Source: Phymorhynchus buccinoides (Eukaryota > Mollusca > Gastropoda > Neogastropoda > Raphitomidae). Taken from it: a stretch of DNA of 64,000 nt. Of this stretch, positions 33,401-40,107 are shown piece by piece. The stretch is taken from the NCBI GenBank assembly GCA_017654935.2, contig CM065684.1, positions 58,631,756 through 58,695,755 on the forward strand. Direction: 5' to 3'. Numbering within the stretch: position 1 is the first letter of the stretch; each line of letters begins with the position of its first letter. Position numbers and translations under genes: made by a program. A model generated the notes under the pieces. That model was given only the letters and a program-made list of their open reading frames with translations, did not search any database and was not told the DNA's origin.

Positions 33401-35331
33401 TTCATGAAACTGAATGCTCATTCTCTTTGTTTCTTCATGAAACTGAATGCTCATTCTCTTTGTTTCTTCATGAAACTGAATGCTCATTCTCTTTGTTTCT
33501 TCATGAAACTGAATGCTCATTCTCTTTGTTTCTTCATGAAACTGAATGCTCATTCTCTTTGTTTCTTCCTGAAACTGAATGCTCATTCTCTTTGTTTCTT
33601 CATGAAACTGAATGCTCATTCTCTTTGTTTCTTCATGAAACTGAATGCTCATTCTCTTTGTTTCTTCATGAAACTGAATGCTCATTCTCTTTGTTTCTTC
33701 ATGAAACTGAATGCTCATTCTCTTTGTTTCTTCATGAAACTGAATGCTCATTCTCTTTGTTTCTTCATGAAACCGAATGCTCATTCTCTTTGTTTCTTCA
33801 TGAAACTGAATGCTCATTCTCTTTGTTTCTTCATGAAACTGAATGCTCATTCTCTTTGTTTCTTCCTGATGCTGAATGCTCATTCTCTTTGTTTCTTCAT
33901 GAAACTGAATGCTCATTCTCTTTGTTCCTTCATGAAACTGAATGCTCATTCTCTTTGTTTCTTCATGAAACTGAATGCTCATTCTCTTTGTTTCTTCATG
34001 AAACCGAATGCTCATTCTCTTTGTTTCTTCATGAAACCGAATGCTCATTCTCTTTGTTTCTGAAACTGAATGCTCATTCTCTTTGTTTCTTCCTGAAACT
34101 GAATGCTCATTCTCTTTGTTTCTTCATGAAACTGAATGCACATTCTCTTTGTTTCTTCCTGAAACTGAATGCTCATTCTCTTTGTTTCTTCCTGAAGCTG
34201 AATGCACATTCTCTTTGTTTCTTCCTGAAGCTAAATGCACATTCTCTTACAATGCAGATGGGATTGTAGGTTTTTGAGAGTGGATGTGGTAATATTGACT
34301 TGGATTTTTGTGTGCGTTTTAGTGGCAAAATTGAACAGTACAAAGTTTTACAGAAAGAAGCACCTCCTTTATGTAAAGTAAAACACAAAACAAAAAGGGG
34401 AGGGGGGTGTAATCGGAAAGCCTTTTAAGGCCTCCATTTCTTGTGGAATATTTAGGTTGTAATAGTCAAGGATGAAAAAACGAGTTCATTAAATTTTCTA
34501 TGTGCTTTTTGAAATGCTAATATAATTACTTTGACGACTATTTGATCTAAGCTTTTTACGTGTTCTTGCACATTGATCTTACCTATTTTCAAATTAGAGA
34601 TGATCTAAATAGGTTTTCATTTTCATTCATTTCACTCGAAAATGAACAATTGTTTGCTCTTTTTACAGCCGTTATTCTTTGCCTCCGACTTGGATGAGGA
34701 CGAGGGTGGGCGAGACAGTAGCGAACACGGAGACAACTCCCACGTCTCGCCCCCATCAACAGAAGAAGAAGAAAGCAGCGAGGTGGGCAGTAATTCAAGG
34801 GAAGCAACTCCTTCACAACAGCCCCTGCTCTCCCGACGACAAACTACAAATCCAGTCGGCACAGACCACAACAATAGTCAGAGGCCCGAAAATCATAATG
34901 GAGAAAGATCTGAAAGCAATCCACGGACAGTGGGTGAAATTTGTGACGCTAGTTCTCAAGAGCTGGAAACAGCACCTAGTACCGGCGGTGATGCAGACAT
35001 AGACAGCGCAGTGCAAGACGCGCCCTCTCCGGATCTGTCCTGGCAGCAAGGAGCAGCGTTTCCCGAATGCATCGTGTGCCAGAGTCAACAGCTGAGTTAC
35101 GTGCTCCTGCCATGTCGACACGCCTGCGTGTGTCAAGTGTGTTTCCACAAACTGGATCGGTGTCCCATGTGTCGGAGTCACATTGAGTCGTACTTCAGTC
35201 TACACGACGAAGAGGAGGAGGAGGAGGGAGAGATTGAAAGTGAAGGTTTGGACAATGCTGTTCCTATGGACTTGTACAGTAGGTTTGAGCGGTTCAATCA
35301 CAGGTTAAACCGTTGGCTGGGGTTTGAATAG
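3896..35331 (+). CDS. CGRRF1: CGRRF1 orthologue, RING-finger protein (5 exons, N-terminus outside window)
   Basis: The CDS joins 3896-4035, 4931-5102, 7076-7235, 27986-28093 and 34669-35331 and encodes about 414 residues. Every intron is GT-AG and the phases join cleanly. Seen: a central block with RQRYPCVLVMTTR, then VAMVSVLHLKDD and AQYAKMAGQAVYNLQ. The C-terminal RING has CIVC, CRHACVCQVC and CPMC. This order matches cell growth regulator with RING finger domain 1, a membrane-anchored E3 ubiquitin ligase family associated with the ER. The usual N-terminal membrane segment is absent, so at least one coding exon lies before 3896, probably before the window. An acidic, low-complexity insert of roughly 120 residues precedes the RING, making this longer than the roughly 330-residue vertebrate protein. 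Introns 3 and 4 are swollen by repeats. The identity is strong; the E3 activity is inferred from the family. Confidence 0.9.
4931..5102 (+). CDS. CGRRF1: CGRRF1 exon b
   Basis: The acceptor is TTTTTTCCCAG and the donor is the weak GTTTGT at 5103. The exon encodes YVYWGALISPVHAALLKTG, matching the family pattern of a Cys/Tyr-x-YWG core followed by a helix. Reading past the donor meets a stop codon within 10 codons. The last ~54 bases plus the donor are repeated downstream (see repeat 5049-5635). Confidence 0.88.
5049..5635 (+). repeat. Tandem copies of CGRRF1 exon b tail plus its splice donor
   Basis: Four copies of a 130-153 bp unit. Each starts GCACGTACCCGCAGCTTGTG, the last ~54 bases of the exon, and runs through CACAGGTTTGT into ~80 bases of intron. 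The first copy is the real exon end. Copies start near 5049, 5179, 5323 and 5476, and the GTTTGT donor is kept in all four. The later copies have small differences such as GACTCAGG in the fourth. Confidence 0.9.
5957..6085. repeat. Dispersed repeat shared with 57275-57400
   Basis: About 120 bp common to both sites (AAATCGGGACTTTACTAGTG versus AAATCGGGACTTTCCTGGAG; GTCCCATATGTGTCTGTT). One copy is in a CGRRF1 intron, the other in a TOGARAM1 intron. Family unknown. Confidence 0.7.
6138..6283. mobile_element. TATAAGGCGC-type MITE
   Basis: TACCATATTTTACGGACTAT ... CGTAAAGTACGGTA inverted tips around GGCGATACTTTG and GTGCGCCTTGTAG. A second copy follows in opposite orientation. Confidence 0.75.
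6370..6556. mobile_element. TATAAGGCGC-type MITE, inverse copy with a poly-C run
   Basis: Starts TACCATATTTTCTGATTATA and contains a run of about 35 C bases at 6395-6429 where other copies have a few. Ends with GTATCGCCTTATAC. Confidence 0.7.
7076..7235 (+). CDS. CGRRF1: CGRRF1 exon c
   Basis: The acceptor is TTTTTCTGACAG and the donor is GTAGGT at 7236. It encodes KHSLHLPVPTEV and PPPRQRYPCVLVMTTRN, the conserved R-x-RYP-x-V strand of the CGRRF1 middle domain. The exon ends in phase 0. A piggyBac-type MITE starts 20 bases after the donor. Confidence 0.9.
7255..7498. mobile_element. piggyBac-type MITE, copy 1
   Basis: TTAA at both ends with inverted tips; the right tip is GGCGGTGAAAGGG-TTAA. 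The 244-bp body carries AATGCGACGTTGGCGG. It begins 20 bases downstream of the CGRRF1 exon c splice donor. Confidence 0.75.
7541..8349. repeat. 81-bp minisatellite, left part
   Basis: About ten copies of an 81-bp unit containing ATGCTCCCACCAAATGCAAA and GCCATGTGTTTGTAAGATAT. Units differ at very few positions. The length is a multiple of three, so long frames on both strands are artefacts. The array is cut at 8349 by the Gypsy insertion and resumes at 25240. Confidence 0.95.
8350..9515 (-). repeat. 3' LTR of Gmr1-like element, distal part
   Basis: Matches 22765-23930 of the other LTR almost base for base, then breaks at TGGCA where the DIRS element is inserted. Confidence 0.93.
9531..9660 (+). 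repeat. DIRS left inverted terminal repeat
   Basis: From CTTACCATTCCACTAC to CTCACTTTCTT, the exact reverse complement of 15336-15465. The outer 15 bases (9516-9530) differ from the right tip, as in DIRS-1 elements. Confidence 0.93.
9886..11348 (+). pseudogene. DIRS Gag-like ORF, frameshifted
   Basis: Begins MEPTPSKKVVDSSAL and changes frame near 10030-10040, where an SR-rich stretch continues in another frame to VVSELLAHLRSTGEL and on to the stop after 11346. The second half contains three ~138-bp GC-rich tandem units (10593-11003). I assign Gag by position; no zinc knuckle was seen. Confidence 0.6.
10593..11003 (+). repeat. Three ~138-bp GC-rich tandem units inside DIRS gag
   Basis: Units start near 10593, 10731 and 10870 with GGCGACGGCAGCCTCGGTGC. 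They are much richer in GC than the rest of the element and nearly identical. Because 138 and 139 bases alternate, the units fall into different reading frames. Confidence 0.9.
12182..13806 (+). pseudogene. DIRS reverse transcriptase-RNase H, disrupted
   Basis: RT motifs in frame 2: KKNCEFRPVLDLSPLNAFL, SIDLKDAFFHISIHP, ALPSGLSLAPWIFTMVV and the active-site box VYLDGWL (near 12650-12670), where DIRS elements normally have YLDDWL. After FTDASKEGWGAHLDR there is a TGA at 13191, then a frame change near 13217. RNase H and connection motifs continue in frame 1: SSLHINFLEMEAVSLAL, VTVCGDNSTCLSYL and PHIDLFATRFSWRLPLFVSP. The loss of the second catalytic Asp plus the stop and frameshift make it inactive. 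Confidence 0.9.
13880..14990 (+). pseudogene. DIRS tyrosine recombinase, disrupted
   Basis: N-terminal part in frame 3 (HNEKGLLAQTLSGYKSAVST). Catalytic core in frame 1 (LALARRVSGIHAL, the first active-site Arg; FLPEFRAKNQSAQQ). Back to frame 3 for the second Arg region (GIRAHEVRAISTSLVL, H-x-x-R type). Two frame changes, near 14330 and 14600, break the gene. This domain replaces the integrase in DIRS elements. Confidence 0.85.
15162..15260 (+). repeat. DIRS internal complementary region
   Basis: 15162-15201 is the reverse complement of the left tip 9516-9555 (40 bases). 15202-15260 is the reverse complement of the right tip 15449-15507 (59 bases). The two are fused head to tail, the template that lets the cDNA close into a circle in the DIRS-1 replication model. 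Confidence 0.92.
15336..15465 (-). repeat. DIRS right inverted terminal repeat
   Basis: Reverse complement of 9531-9660. The outer extension 15466-15507 is AT-rich and unique to this end. Confidence 0.93.
15508..16816 (-). repeat. 3' LTR of Gmr1-like element, proximal part
   Basis: Resumes the LTR at TTCACAATGTACTTC and runs to GTGACA. It carries the same 18-bp minisatellite (15697-15800) as the other LTR. Confidence 0.93.
16817..16829 (-). promoter_or_regulatory. Polypurine tract
   Basis: On the minus strand the sequence GGAAGGGGGGTG directly abuts the start of the 3' LTR, as expected for the plus-strand DNA primer of an LTR retrotransposon. Confidence 0.75.
16856..21529 (-). CDS. Gag-pol polyprotein of Gmr1-like element
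   Basis: One uninterrupted frame of 1557 codons from the ATG at 21529 (context AAAAAATGGC; the longer frame upstream has no ATG) to TGA at 16858. Domains in order, approximate residues: Glu/Arg-rich coiled coil 120-230, capsid-like Gag 230-360, zinc knuckle CFQCRTPGHIRRFC ~430, protease DTGAT ~496, integrase HHCC starting HDAPMAGH ~687, catalytic D in GVDLIGP ~760, D in FTDRGTQF ~822, E in LVERFNGT ~857, GPY/F module WQGPFKV ~994, RT with FMDD ~1267, RNase H from RTDASASGLG ~1417 to DHHPLQY ~1490. Integrase precedes RT, as in Gmr1 elements and unlike ordinary Gypsy. All visible catalytic motifs are intact, so the element may be active. Confidence 0.95.
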   Translation of the reverse strand: MASHEYDLRSRSGAMWDLSTDPSVPTTPSAVSTSVVTTVMSSPPSSSMTSVATAMHTPVVHAAVDHGGARSRVGPVSTPLSLGRGRGIFLKSGAMTEEKPGEHHPSSKGNSEFSVFMAAMAQMEQQRREEMAEVEQLRREEKEEQERLRREERAEQKEEEEKKEQRRKEEEEKKEQRWREEMKLERELRREEREEKERRWREEKEEREAIRQEEVRRREKLEQGRESGSKSKVSTPVLKLPELKPGEDIDLFLEHFEKMAKIYLLTDDEKLIHLSSSLTGRAKEACFKMGEDETYDNLQKVLRQQFRLSPETYRRKFRNSKKESSETFYQFGTRLRQALKHWEELSEAELKDLILIEQLYNTVSPELRIRMSEKKPTTFDAAIEIAETYSEARRTVASRGSARDSQTPVSTPLQETTPSSPTKSPTRDRKVCFQCRTPGHIRRFCPELRRPSFQDSGPQSGKATGGRRALAQFVSSPRRDGCPVFLSRVAGKVADSVRDTGATAIFMDENLIPSGALKGPECEVSGIEAQFVCRRPTFLVEMCTPYFEGKVWAVALKRPAYSLLLGNTVCFGDGTEQTLASILPEKVYVGAVTRAMAKKVDELQPIVRPGLEVFAEEVTPQVLRKLQLQDSQLDRVRELVDAEPRATKTGTISFKEEKGILYRHYQNDRTNAKQIVVPQGLIPSVLKVAHDAPMAGHMGTRRTQERVQQDFYWPLMSRDVKTYCRTCDPCQRTIPRGKNRRVPLGSVPVVKEPFAKVGVDLIGPIAPPSARGHRYVLVQVDYATRYPEAVPLKNIDAVTVAEALWNMWTRTGIPKKVFTDRGTQFMSEVMREVYKLLSVDRQSTTPYHAQSNGLVERFNGTLKLMLKRLCRDKPREWDRLIPAVLFAYREVPQESMRFSPFELLYGRTVRGPSSVLRELWEREDFEPEAREECGYVISLRNKIEDVCDLAQQHLENAARKYKKLYDRSARDKCFQPGDEVLLLLPLKKNKLQLEWQGPFKVIHRIGNCDYRIKVRGKEKLYHANLLKQYFRREQVNAGSTPMVVEEDVEEPSVERTDIPVVPIKSEETWRDVSVAEDLSPRQQEEARALCQEFSDILSDKPLRCTVGGCSLTLSEEKPVRVKQYPLPHSQTDVIEEEVRAMLDMKVIERAHSPYSAPILLVKKRDGKMRFCIDFRRLNKILLFDGEPMPDVETMFAKLHGAHYFTKLDLAKGYWQISMDPSDKHKTAFTTPQGQFQFTVMPFGLKTAGAVFSRIMREVLGPLELEEAQNFMDDLIVATRDWKRHVQVLRRIFQRLREVQLAARPSKCEIGKSEVSFLGHFIKQGQILPEEEKVRKVAQARPPETKKELRAFLGLAGYYRKFIPHFAEIALPLTNQTKGGKVGRITWDEECQKAFDTLKTKLTSVPVLLLPDPSKPFVLRTDASASGLGASLMQDQGQGLQPVAYGSKKLSEAETRYHTIEQECLAVVWGLRKFYPYLYGREFVLQCDHHPLQYIDRIRPVSRRLMGWAMELQSTPFSFQHIPGNQNLEADYLSRLSGQLDDPKPSEDNLATSQAATR
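21530..22744 (-). other. Leader of Gmr1-like element
   Basis: A ~1.2 kb stretch between primer site and gag start. It is AT-rich with many short A runs, and I see no conserved coding frame in it. Confidence 0.6.
22745..22760 (-). promoter_or_regulatory. Candidate primer binding site (tRNA-Pro-like)
   Basis: Minus strand GGGCTCGTCCGGGATT is complementary to 16 bases at the 3' end of metazoan tRNA-Pro, excluding its CCA. It begins four bases inside the 5' LTR boundary; the bases that should pair with CCA do not fit. Confidence 0.6.
22765..25239 (-). repeat. 5' LTR of Gmr1-like element
   Basis: 2475 bp, very long for a Gypsy element. It contains a run of CAGGCT hexamers (23401-23445) and a six-unit 18-bp minisatellite with core GCGAGGCTAAACATAG (24120-24225). 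Short open frames here (e.g. 24305-24832) occur identically in the other LTR and resemble no known protein. Confidence 0.93.
25240..25415. repeat. 81-bp minisatellite, right part
   Basis: Two further copies of the same unit continuing after the retroelement, ending where GTTTGTCTGTTTTTAG replaces the next unit. Confidence 0.95.
25628..25805. mobile_element. TATAAGGCGC-type MITE, decayed
   Basis: Has AAGGCGATAC, CTGGACCTTATAAAATGACT and a TTTGTGTAAAGTTTGGGTGG body. Tips are poorly preserved. Confidence 0.55.
26045..26485. repeat. Unclassified segment flanked by 80-bp direct repeats
   Basis: AGTCCGAAATATTTGCCTAA through TTTGTATGCTATTTATG occurs at 26052-26127 and 26403-26483, flanking about 275 bp. 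The enclosed segment has an open frame with ETNLFVTIKRSVDKI; no family recognised. Confidence 0.6.
26569..27612. mobile_element. TATAAGGCGC-type MITE, interrupted by the pogo-like MITE
   Basis: The left half has TTTCTGACTATAAGGCACC; the right half has CACATTATAAGGCGCAAGGG and GTATCGCCTTATAGTCC. The two halves are separated exactly at the TA of the nested element. Confidence 0.75.
26664..27532. mobile_element. pogo/Tigger-like MITE with TA target site
   Basis: 869 bp. Terminal inverted repeat CAGTGGTACCCCTCTAATAA at the left and its complement at the right, with TA on both sides (26662-26663, 27533-27534). Internal sequence repeats the tip motif. No transposase frame is seen. Confidence 0.8.
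27986..28093 (+). CDS. CGRRF1: CGRRF1 exon d
   Basis: Acceptor GATGCCTCAG, donor GTGATC at 28094, 36 codons in phase 0. It encodes VAMVSVLHLKDDRCAMETHL and continues to YNLQ, matching the family block MVSVIHI...QYL...L. The 33-bp satellite begins about 15 bases after the donor. Confidence 0.92.
28105..34250. repeat. 33-bp satellite filling CGRRF1 intron 4
   Basis: About 185 head-to-tail copies of a 33-bp unit (TTTCTTCATGAAACTGAATG followed by CTCATTCTCTTTG). The block 28509-30885 (about 72 units) is almost free of variation, while both edges (28105-28500 and 32580-34250) carry variants such as CCTGAAGCTG and truncated units. There are no stop codons in several frames only because 33 is divisible by three. 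The array starts about 15 bases after the exon d donor. Confidence 0.97.
34669..35331 (+). CDS. CGRRF1: CGRRF1 terminal exon with RING finger
   Basis: The acceptor TTGCTCTTTTTACAG is followed by PLFFASD, completing the conserved L-x-x-LF segment. A roughly 120-residue Ser/Glu/Asn/Thr-rich stretch leads to the RING: CIVC, 16 residues, CRHACVCQVC, CPMC. After it come an acidic run (HDEEEEEEGEIESEG) and a C-terminal tail SRFERFNHRLNRWLGFE ending at TAG 35329-35331. The 3' UTR continues to a candidate AATAAA near 36467. Confidence 0.93.
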   Translation, partial: PLFFASDLDEDEGGRDSSEHGDNSHVSPPSTEEEESSEVGSNSREATPSQQPLLSRRQTTNPVGTDHNNSQRPENHNGERSESNPRTVGEICDASSQELETAPSTGGDADIDSAVQDAPSPDLSWQQGAAFPECIVCQSQQLSYVLLPCRHACVCQVCFHKLDRCPMCRSHIESYFSLHDEEEEEEGEIESEGLDNAVPMDLYSRFERFNHRLNRWLGFE

Positions 35332-36466
35332 TTGGGTTGTTTTGTTTTTCTGCTTGAGTTCAGTTTGGGACTCAGCTGTGATTCAGCTTTAGTTTGTGAA
35401 TATTTTTTGCAAAGAGTTCTATTTATTTTGTCCGATGTTCATCATTATTGTGATATTTAATTATCAGTAAGTGAAGTTGCGGTTTTAGCAACACCCCCCA
35501 AATTAGAATGTACAATTTGTTGCTATCCACCAAGCATAAAAACAGTTCTTGTTTAGGAATTTTTCCCGGAGATCTCCATTTTACGTATTTCGTAGAATGT
35601 TTACATTGTTCTGTAACTATCATCATTTTACATACTCTTTTTTTTCTCTCTTCTTTTGATTAGTCAATGTTTGAAATTACTCAAAAGTCAATGTCAACGC
35701 TTCTTGATTGATGTGTAATTTGGGGGGGAAAATTGTGGGCTTTTGCTGAAAGGTTATCTGCTTAACATTTTCTCTTTTATTGGTGACTTTTATAGTTTTA
35801 ATGCCGATTTTAAGTTCTTGGATACTTTTAGTTATCGATCTTCTAATGCCTTCATGTTGACTCTTATTCCCACTCTTGCATTTGTGTTAGGGTGAGTTTG
35901 TGAAAGTGTGCATGTTTATCTTGTTTGTGCTTGCACACATGTGTGTGTGTGTGTCACTGTGTGTGCGTGCAACAGCGTGTCTGTGTGATCAATAATTGTT
36001 TTGTACACTTTTGAGGTACTCAGTAAATGTACATTATATTTTGAAGGTAGATTACATTATATCTACATCATAAGTATACATATAATAATATTATAATTAT
36101 CTTTTCTGTGGTGCTTACACAAGTTCATCACAAAAATTTCAACTACAAAAAAAAAAGGAAGGATGTCGGCTTTATAGCTGTGGGTGCTCTTGAGCCAAGT
36201 CACTGACATTGCTATCATGAAAAGTATGTTACTTTTTTCACCAAGTGTAAAAGGTTGTTTGTTTGTTTTTAATGAAAATTCAAATCTGTGCATTTATTAT
36301 TTGTGCAAGATGGGAGTCCTTTTCAAGCACACATTTTTTTTATGGTGTTTTACATTTATTTTTAATTACTCTATTTCTTATTATCATTGTTATTATTATC
36401 ATTGTTTTCATTCATTTGTCCGTTTTATGCAGGAGGTTTGGTTCGCTGACTTTACTTCTGATCAAA

Positions 36467-36472
36467 AATAAA
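36467..36472 (+). promoter_or_regulatory. Candidate CGRRF1 polyadenylation signal
   Basis: AATAAA about 1.1 kb after the CGRRF1 stop codon, in an AT-rich stretch. No transcript evidence is available, and other A/T-rich variants exist nearby. Confidence 0.35.
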
Positions 36473-36659
36473 GCAGAAGCATATTTTAATCTTTTAAAAA
36501 AATTAAGGCCATAGTTCTCTCTGACTTTAGAAGATTGACCTAGACAAGCACTTTTCAGGCAAGTCCATCTGATTGCTATGAACAAAATGTATATATGGAA
36601 GAAAATTCAGTTATTATAATTATGCTCCATGAACAGTCCTTGTAAACTATGTGTGATTT

Positions 36660-37500
36660 TTTTATTTCATCCACTGATAGAGTTTAAAGGGACGAAATCC
36701 ACTATTCCAAATGCATGCTGAACTGACTTCACGCAATCTGAGGCATGGGATTTTTCATCCTTGAGACTGATTTCAGCCTCTTCATTAGGCACATAACGGC
36801 TGCTTAACACATCAGTGCTCATATGACAGGAAACTGTCTGCGCGGTCGACAAAAACAAAATCAGACTTTTTGATGGCCAGATGTACTTTTTTTTAGATAA
36901 AGGTTTATATACAGGCATCAGAATTGTCAGAGGATCTAAACATTTCTGAGGATTAAGAATTTCTGACAGAGGATTGGCTTCTCTTGTCAGAGGTTTTGCC
37001 TTTTTTTCAGTGTTATCTTTTCTGTTAAATAGCATTTTAAAGTGATTTCTCACTATATTAAGCCTTTTTGATGGTGTTGAGATCTCATTTCAGTGTTGTC
37101 CCTCTTCAGTCTGGGGCCTTGATGGCCGTTTTACCGTGGTTTTCAGAGGACTGGACTTCAGACTGTTCTGATGCCTGAAAGAAACAACTGAATTAGAATT
37201 ACTTCTTATGAGTGATTGCAAAATGAATTAAATATATTGATTATATTTCTAATACTGTTTTCAGGGCTTAGTTAAATTACAGAAAAAAGCTTCAGCTTCA
37301 GTTTGCTTAGTCCCTGACACCTACTTTTCAACCTTTTTCTCGATTCCTCAATCCCATGCCTGTATTGTCCTGATGAAGATGTGATCTTGATATTACTTGT
37401 AGCTACAAAGGGCTCGGTGCATAGTTGACTTACAGTCTCATTCCCTGAAGTTAAACTGTTGACGGGGAAATGTGTGCAAAGTGCAATGTTCATTAATTTA
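36660..37500 (-). other. Possible small minus-strand gene, unidentified
   Basis: Two protein-like frames face minus. 37493-37272 starts MNIALCTHFPVNSLTSG and has a Lys/Arg-rich end. 37053-36667 ends DFVPLNSISG then TGA, followed within 5 bases by AATAAA. A TTGTTTCTTTCAG acceptor-like site is near 37180. I recognise no domain. The first frame could splice to 37179, but that would end after 22 residues, so the exon structure is unclear. Confidence 0.25.
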
Positions 37501-39065
37501 TAAAGAAAACGTTTACAGCGCTTAATATTAAAGCTCTAAGCTTTCGCTGCTTCTTTCTCTTTACTTGGTGCACTGGTGCTGAATGATTGAACAATGTATC
37601 CGTATTCAGAAGAAAAACAATTAGTCAACATCAAATAGGGTAGAGAGAGAGAGGAGGGGGGAGCATATTTTAGTTCACAAGTCATTGATAGTGTATGTTG
37701 TAGGTGGAAAACGTATTTGAAAAGAAAAGAATTGTGTTCATCTAGGTGGGTTGAACACTATTGTCTTTTAGTGAAGTTTTATCATGTGTGTATGTATGGG
37801 GCATGATGTATGAGATTTTATGTTATTTATAAGTACATAAAGCAGCTTCATTGCACTTATCATTGATGTTTAAGGAAAAGAGTGGGATATTATTACATGG
37901 GTGCAACTACACAAAATGAAAAAAAATGAAAGGCTGGGGTCTAGGGGGTAATGCCCCCCTGCAGCTGAAGAAAAAAATGATTTATGAAGGTATTTTAGTT
38001 TGCTTTTCCCACAATTTATACAAATGCTTATTTTAAAGTGTTTGAAAAATACAGTAGACACACAAAGATCTTGTTTGATAAATTGAAAAATAAAAGGAAA
38101 TTCCTTTTCTGGTAAAATTCAAAAACAGGAAATCCTTATATACCAAGAAAAGTTGCACCCATAGATATAGAAGTGAAAATGTGTGAAGTTTATTGATGAT
38201 GCCTATTTCAGTATATGGCTAATGTTGCTTGCAAATGTTGACTTGATAATTTCATGCAAATATGCATTGAAAGTAGTCATGAAGCAAAAAAGTGTTAATT
38301 TATTTATTGACAAAAGAAGGATTTGCTGTAACAGCAAAACATATTGTTAAATAAAATGGAAAACGAGAGCATGGTCAAATACAAATTGTGTGCTGATTTT
38401 GAGTGCTTGTAAAACTTGTTTGTGCTAGATAAACGATACTCGTGTTAATTGTGTAAAACATTCAAGAGAAGTTTCTAGGTGCCAGACACAAATACACAGG
38501 CAAACACACACACACACACACACGCACTCGCTCACACACATCCCCATTGACTTTTCAACTTCTCTCTCATATACACAGCAACACCCAAACCCATTTTCTT
38601 TCACATTTTGCAATCTATAAATACCACAATCTTGTCATAAGGTGAACACACTACAGTCATTATTTATAATCCATATCATTGGCACATAAAGAGAGTCCTG
38701 TTGATTTTATAGTTTATCAAGTTGTCTGTTTAACATCTTTAACATTTTTCAAATCATATTTTCAATGCTATCAACAGAAACGTAACATACATATATGTGT
38801 TGTCACCTGTTATAAACAGGCAGCATTTTCTACATTTTGAAAAAATATTTGTTGTGAAGAAAGAAGCTAGCAAATAATCTTTCCTCCAATATTATGAAAG
38901 ACTTCTATATAAAAACAACATATATATATTAATCTGTTAGCTGTACAGAAAAAAAATCCAAAATGTAGATAATGCATAAAGCCGAATGTACTTTCACTGG
39001 CCAACATTTTTTTGTGACTATGTAGGGTTGCCTACCCCCTGTTGCAGTTTCCAGTAACAAATTGC
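37501..39065. other. AT-rich intergenic DNA
   Basis: Apart from MITE copy A and a short CA run (38505-38525) I see no coding or RNA signal here. Confidence 0.5.
37899..38160. mobile_element. GGGTGCAACT-tip MITE, copy A
   Basis: Ends GGGTGCAACTACACAAAATG and AGTTGCACCC. The inner part has GGTCTAGGGGGTAATGCCCC. A second copy in reverse orientation lies at 39857-40107. A 35-bp poly-A-like interruption differs between the two. Confidence 0.75.
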
Positions 39066-39614
39066 TTAAAGGGGCACACTGACGGATGAGTTTTTGCAAG
39101 AAACACGTCGAGGTCACCAGAAAGACAGCCTTTTCAAGGATCGGAACACTCACTTTGCTCTGGTTTCCTAGAAATCAAAACGGCGATTCCTCCTTGGCGG
39201 AGATGCCGGAGAGAGAAGCCATTTTGGACGGGGTGGGTGGAAGCCACTAGAGTGGTTGAAGCTTTTTCTTCTTTTTAGTGCAGCAAACAAATTGGAGCTA
39301 TTCCCTTTGTTGTGAGCGAAACTCCTTTGGGTAAACTGTATAAAAACTGTATGAAAAGGCTTGTATTGTGGAAATTTCGTGCAAACGATTTTGGTCTAAC
39401 TCAGGCAGCCATTAGAAAAGAGAAGGCACATGCCTTCTCTTTCACTGAAACAATCTGACTTCCAGCACCTCCGCCAAGGAGGAATCGCCAATTTGACGGT
39501 TTGATTTCTAGGAAACCAGAGCAAAGTGAGTGTTGCGATCTCTGTAAAGGGTGTTTTCCTGGTGATCTCGATGTGTTTCTTGCAAAAAACTCATCCATCA
39601 CGGTGCCCCTTTAA
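39066..39614. mobile_element. Long-TIR element with TTAA flanks
   Basis: Ends AGGGGCAC and GTGCCCCT inside TTAA, with about 140 bp of imperfect inverted repeat (TGAGTTTTTGCAAGAAACAC; GTGTTTCTTGCAAAAAACTC). The two arms also share GATTCCTCCTTGGCGGAG and its complement. 549 bp, no coding frame. Confidence 0.75.
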
Positions 39615-39856
39615 AAACCAGGGACAGAGACGTATTTCCAGGGACAATCATCAGCGATGTCATATATCGGGGTCAAAACATTACATTTTTATCGTTTCGT
39701 GATGTAGCAAACTTTCTGCGTCTTCCTTATGCTTTTCGGTGCCAGTGTGCTTCAATATTCAAGATCTTTTGAAGTTCAGTAACCTATGTGTAACATGTCT
39801 GTTAAGACAATTTCAACTGTGTCTGTTGTTTTGGGTGTTCCTGTGTTCAACAGCAC

Positions 39857-40107
39857 GGGTGCAACTTTTCCTGCTATACAAGGAGTTCGTGTTTTTGAAT
39901 TTTACCAGAAAAGGAATTTCCTTTTTTTTTAATTTGTTAATTTGTGTGTAATTTATTTTTCAAACACTTTAAAATAAGCATTTGTATAAATAAAATTGTG
40001 GGAAAAGCATACTAAAATACCTTCATAAATCTTTTTTTTCAGCTGCAGGGGGACATTACCCCTAGACCCCGGCCTTTCAGGTATTTTCATTTTGTGTAGT
40101 TGCACCC
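39857..40107. mobile_element. GGGTGCAACT-tip MITE, copy B (inverted)
   Basis: Same family as 37899-38160, reversed: GGGTGCAACTTTTCCTGC at the left, CATTTTGTGTAGTTGCACCC at the right. Confidence 0.75.

Noticed and set aside
28105..34250. CRISPR array
   Set aside because: Units are contiguous without unique spacers, and the host DNA is eukaryotic.
36063..36293. 76-codon minus-strand frame and other short AT-rich frames at 35.4-36.5 kb
   Set aside because: They lie in the likely CGRRF1 3' UTR and have no recognisable motif.
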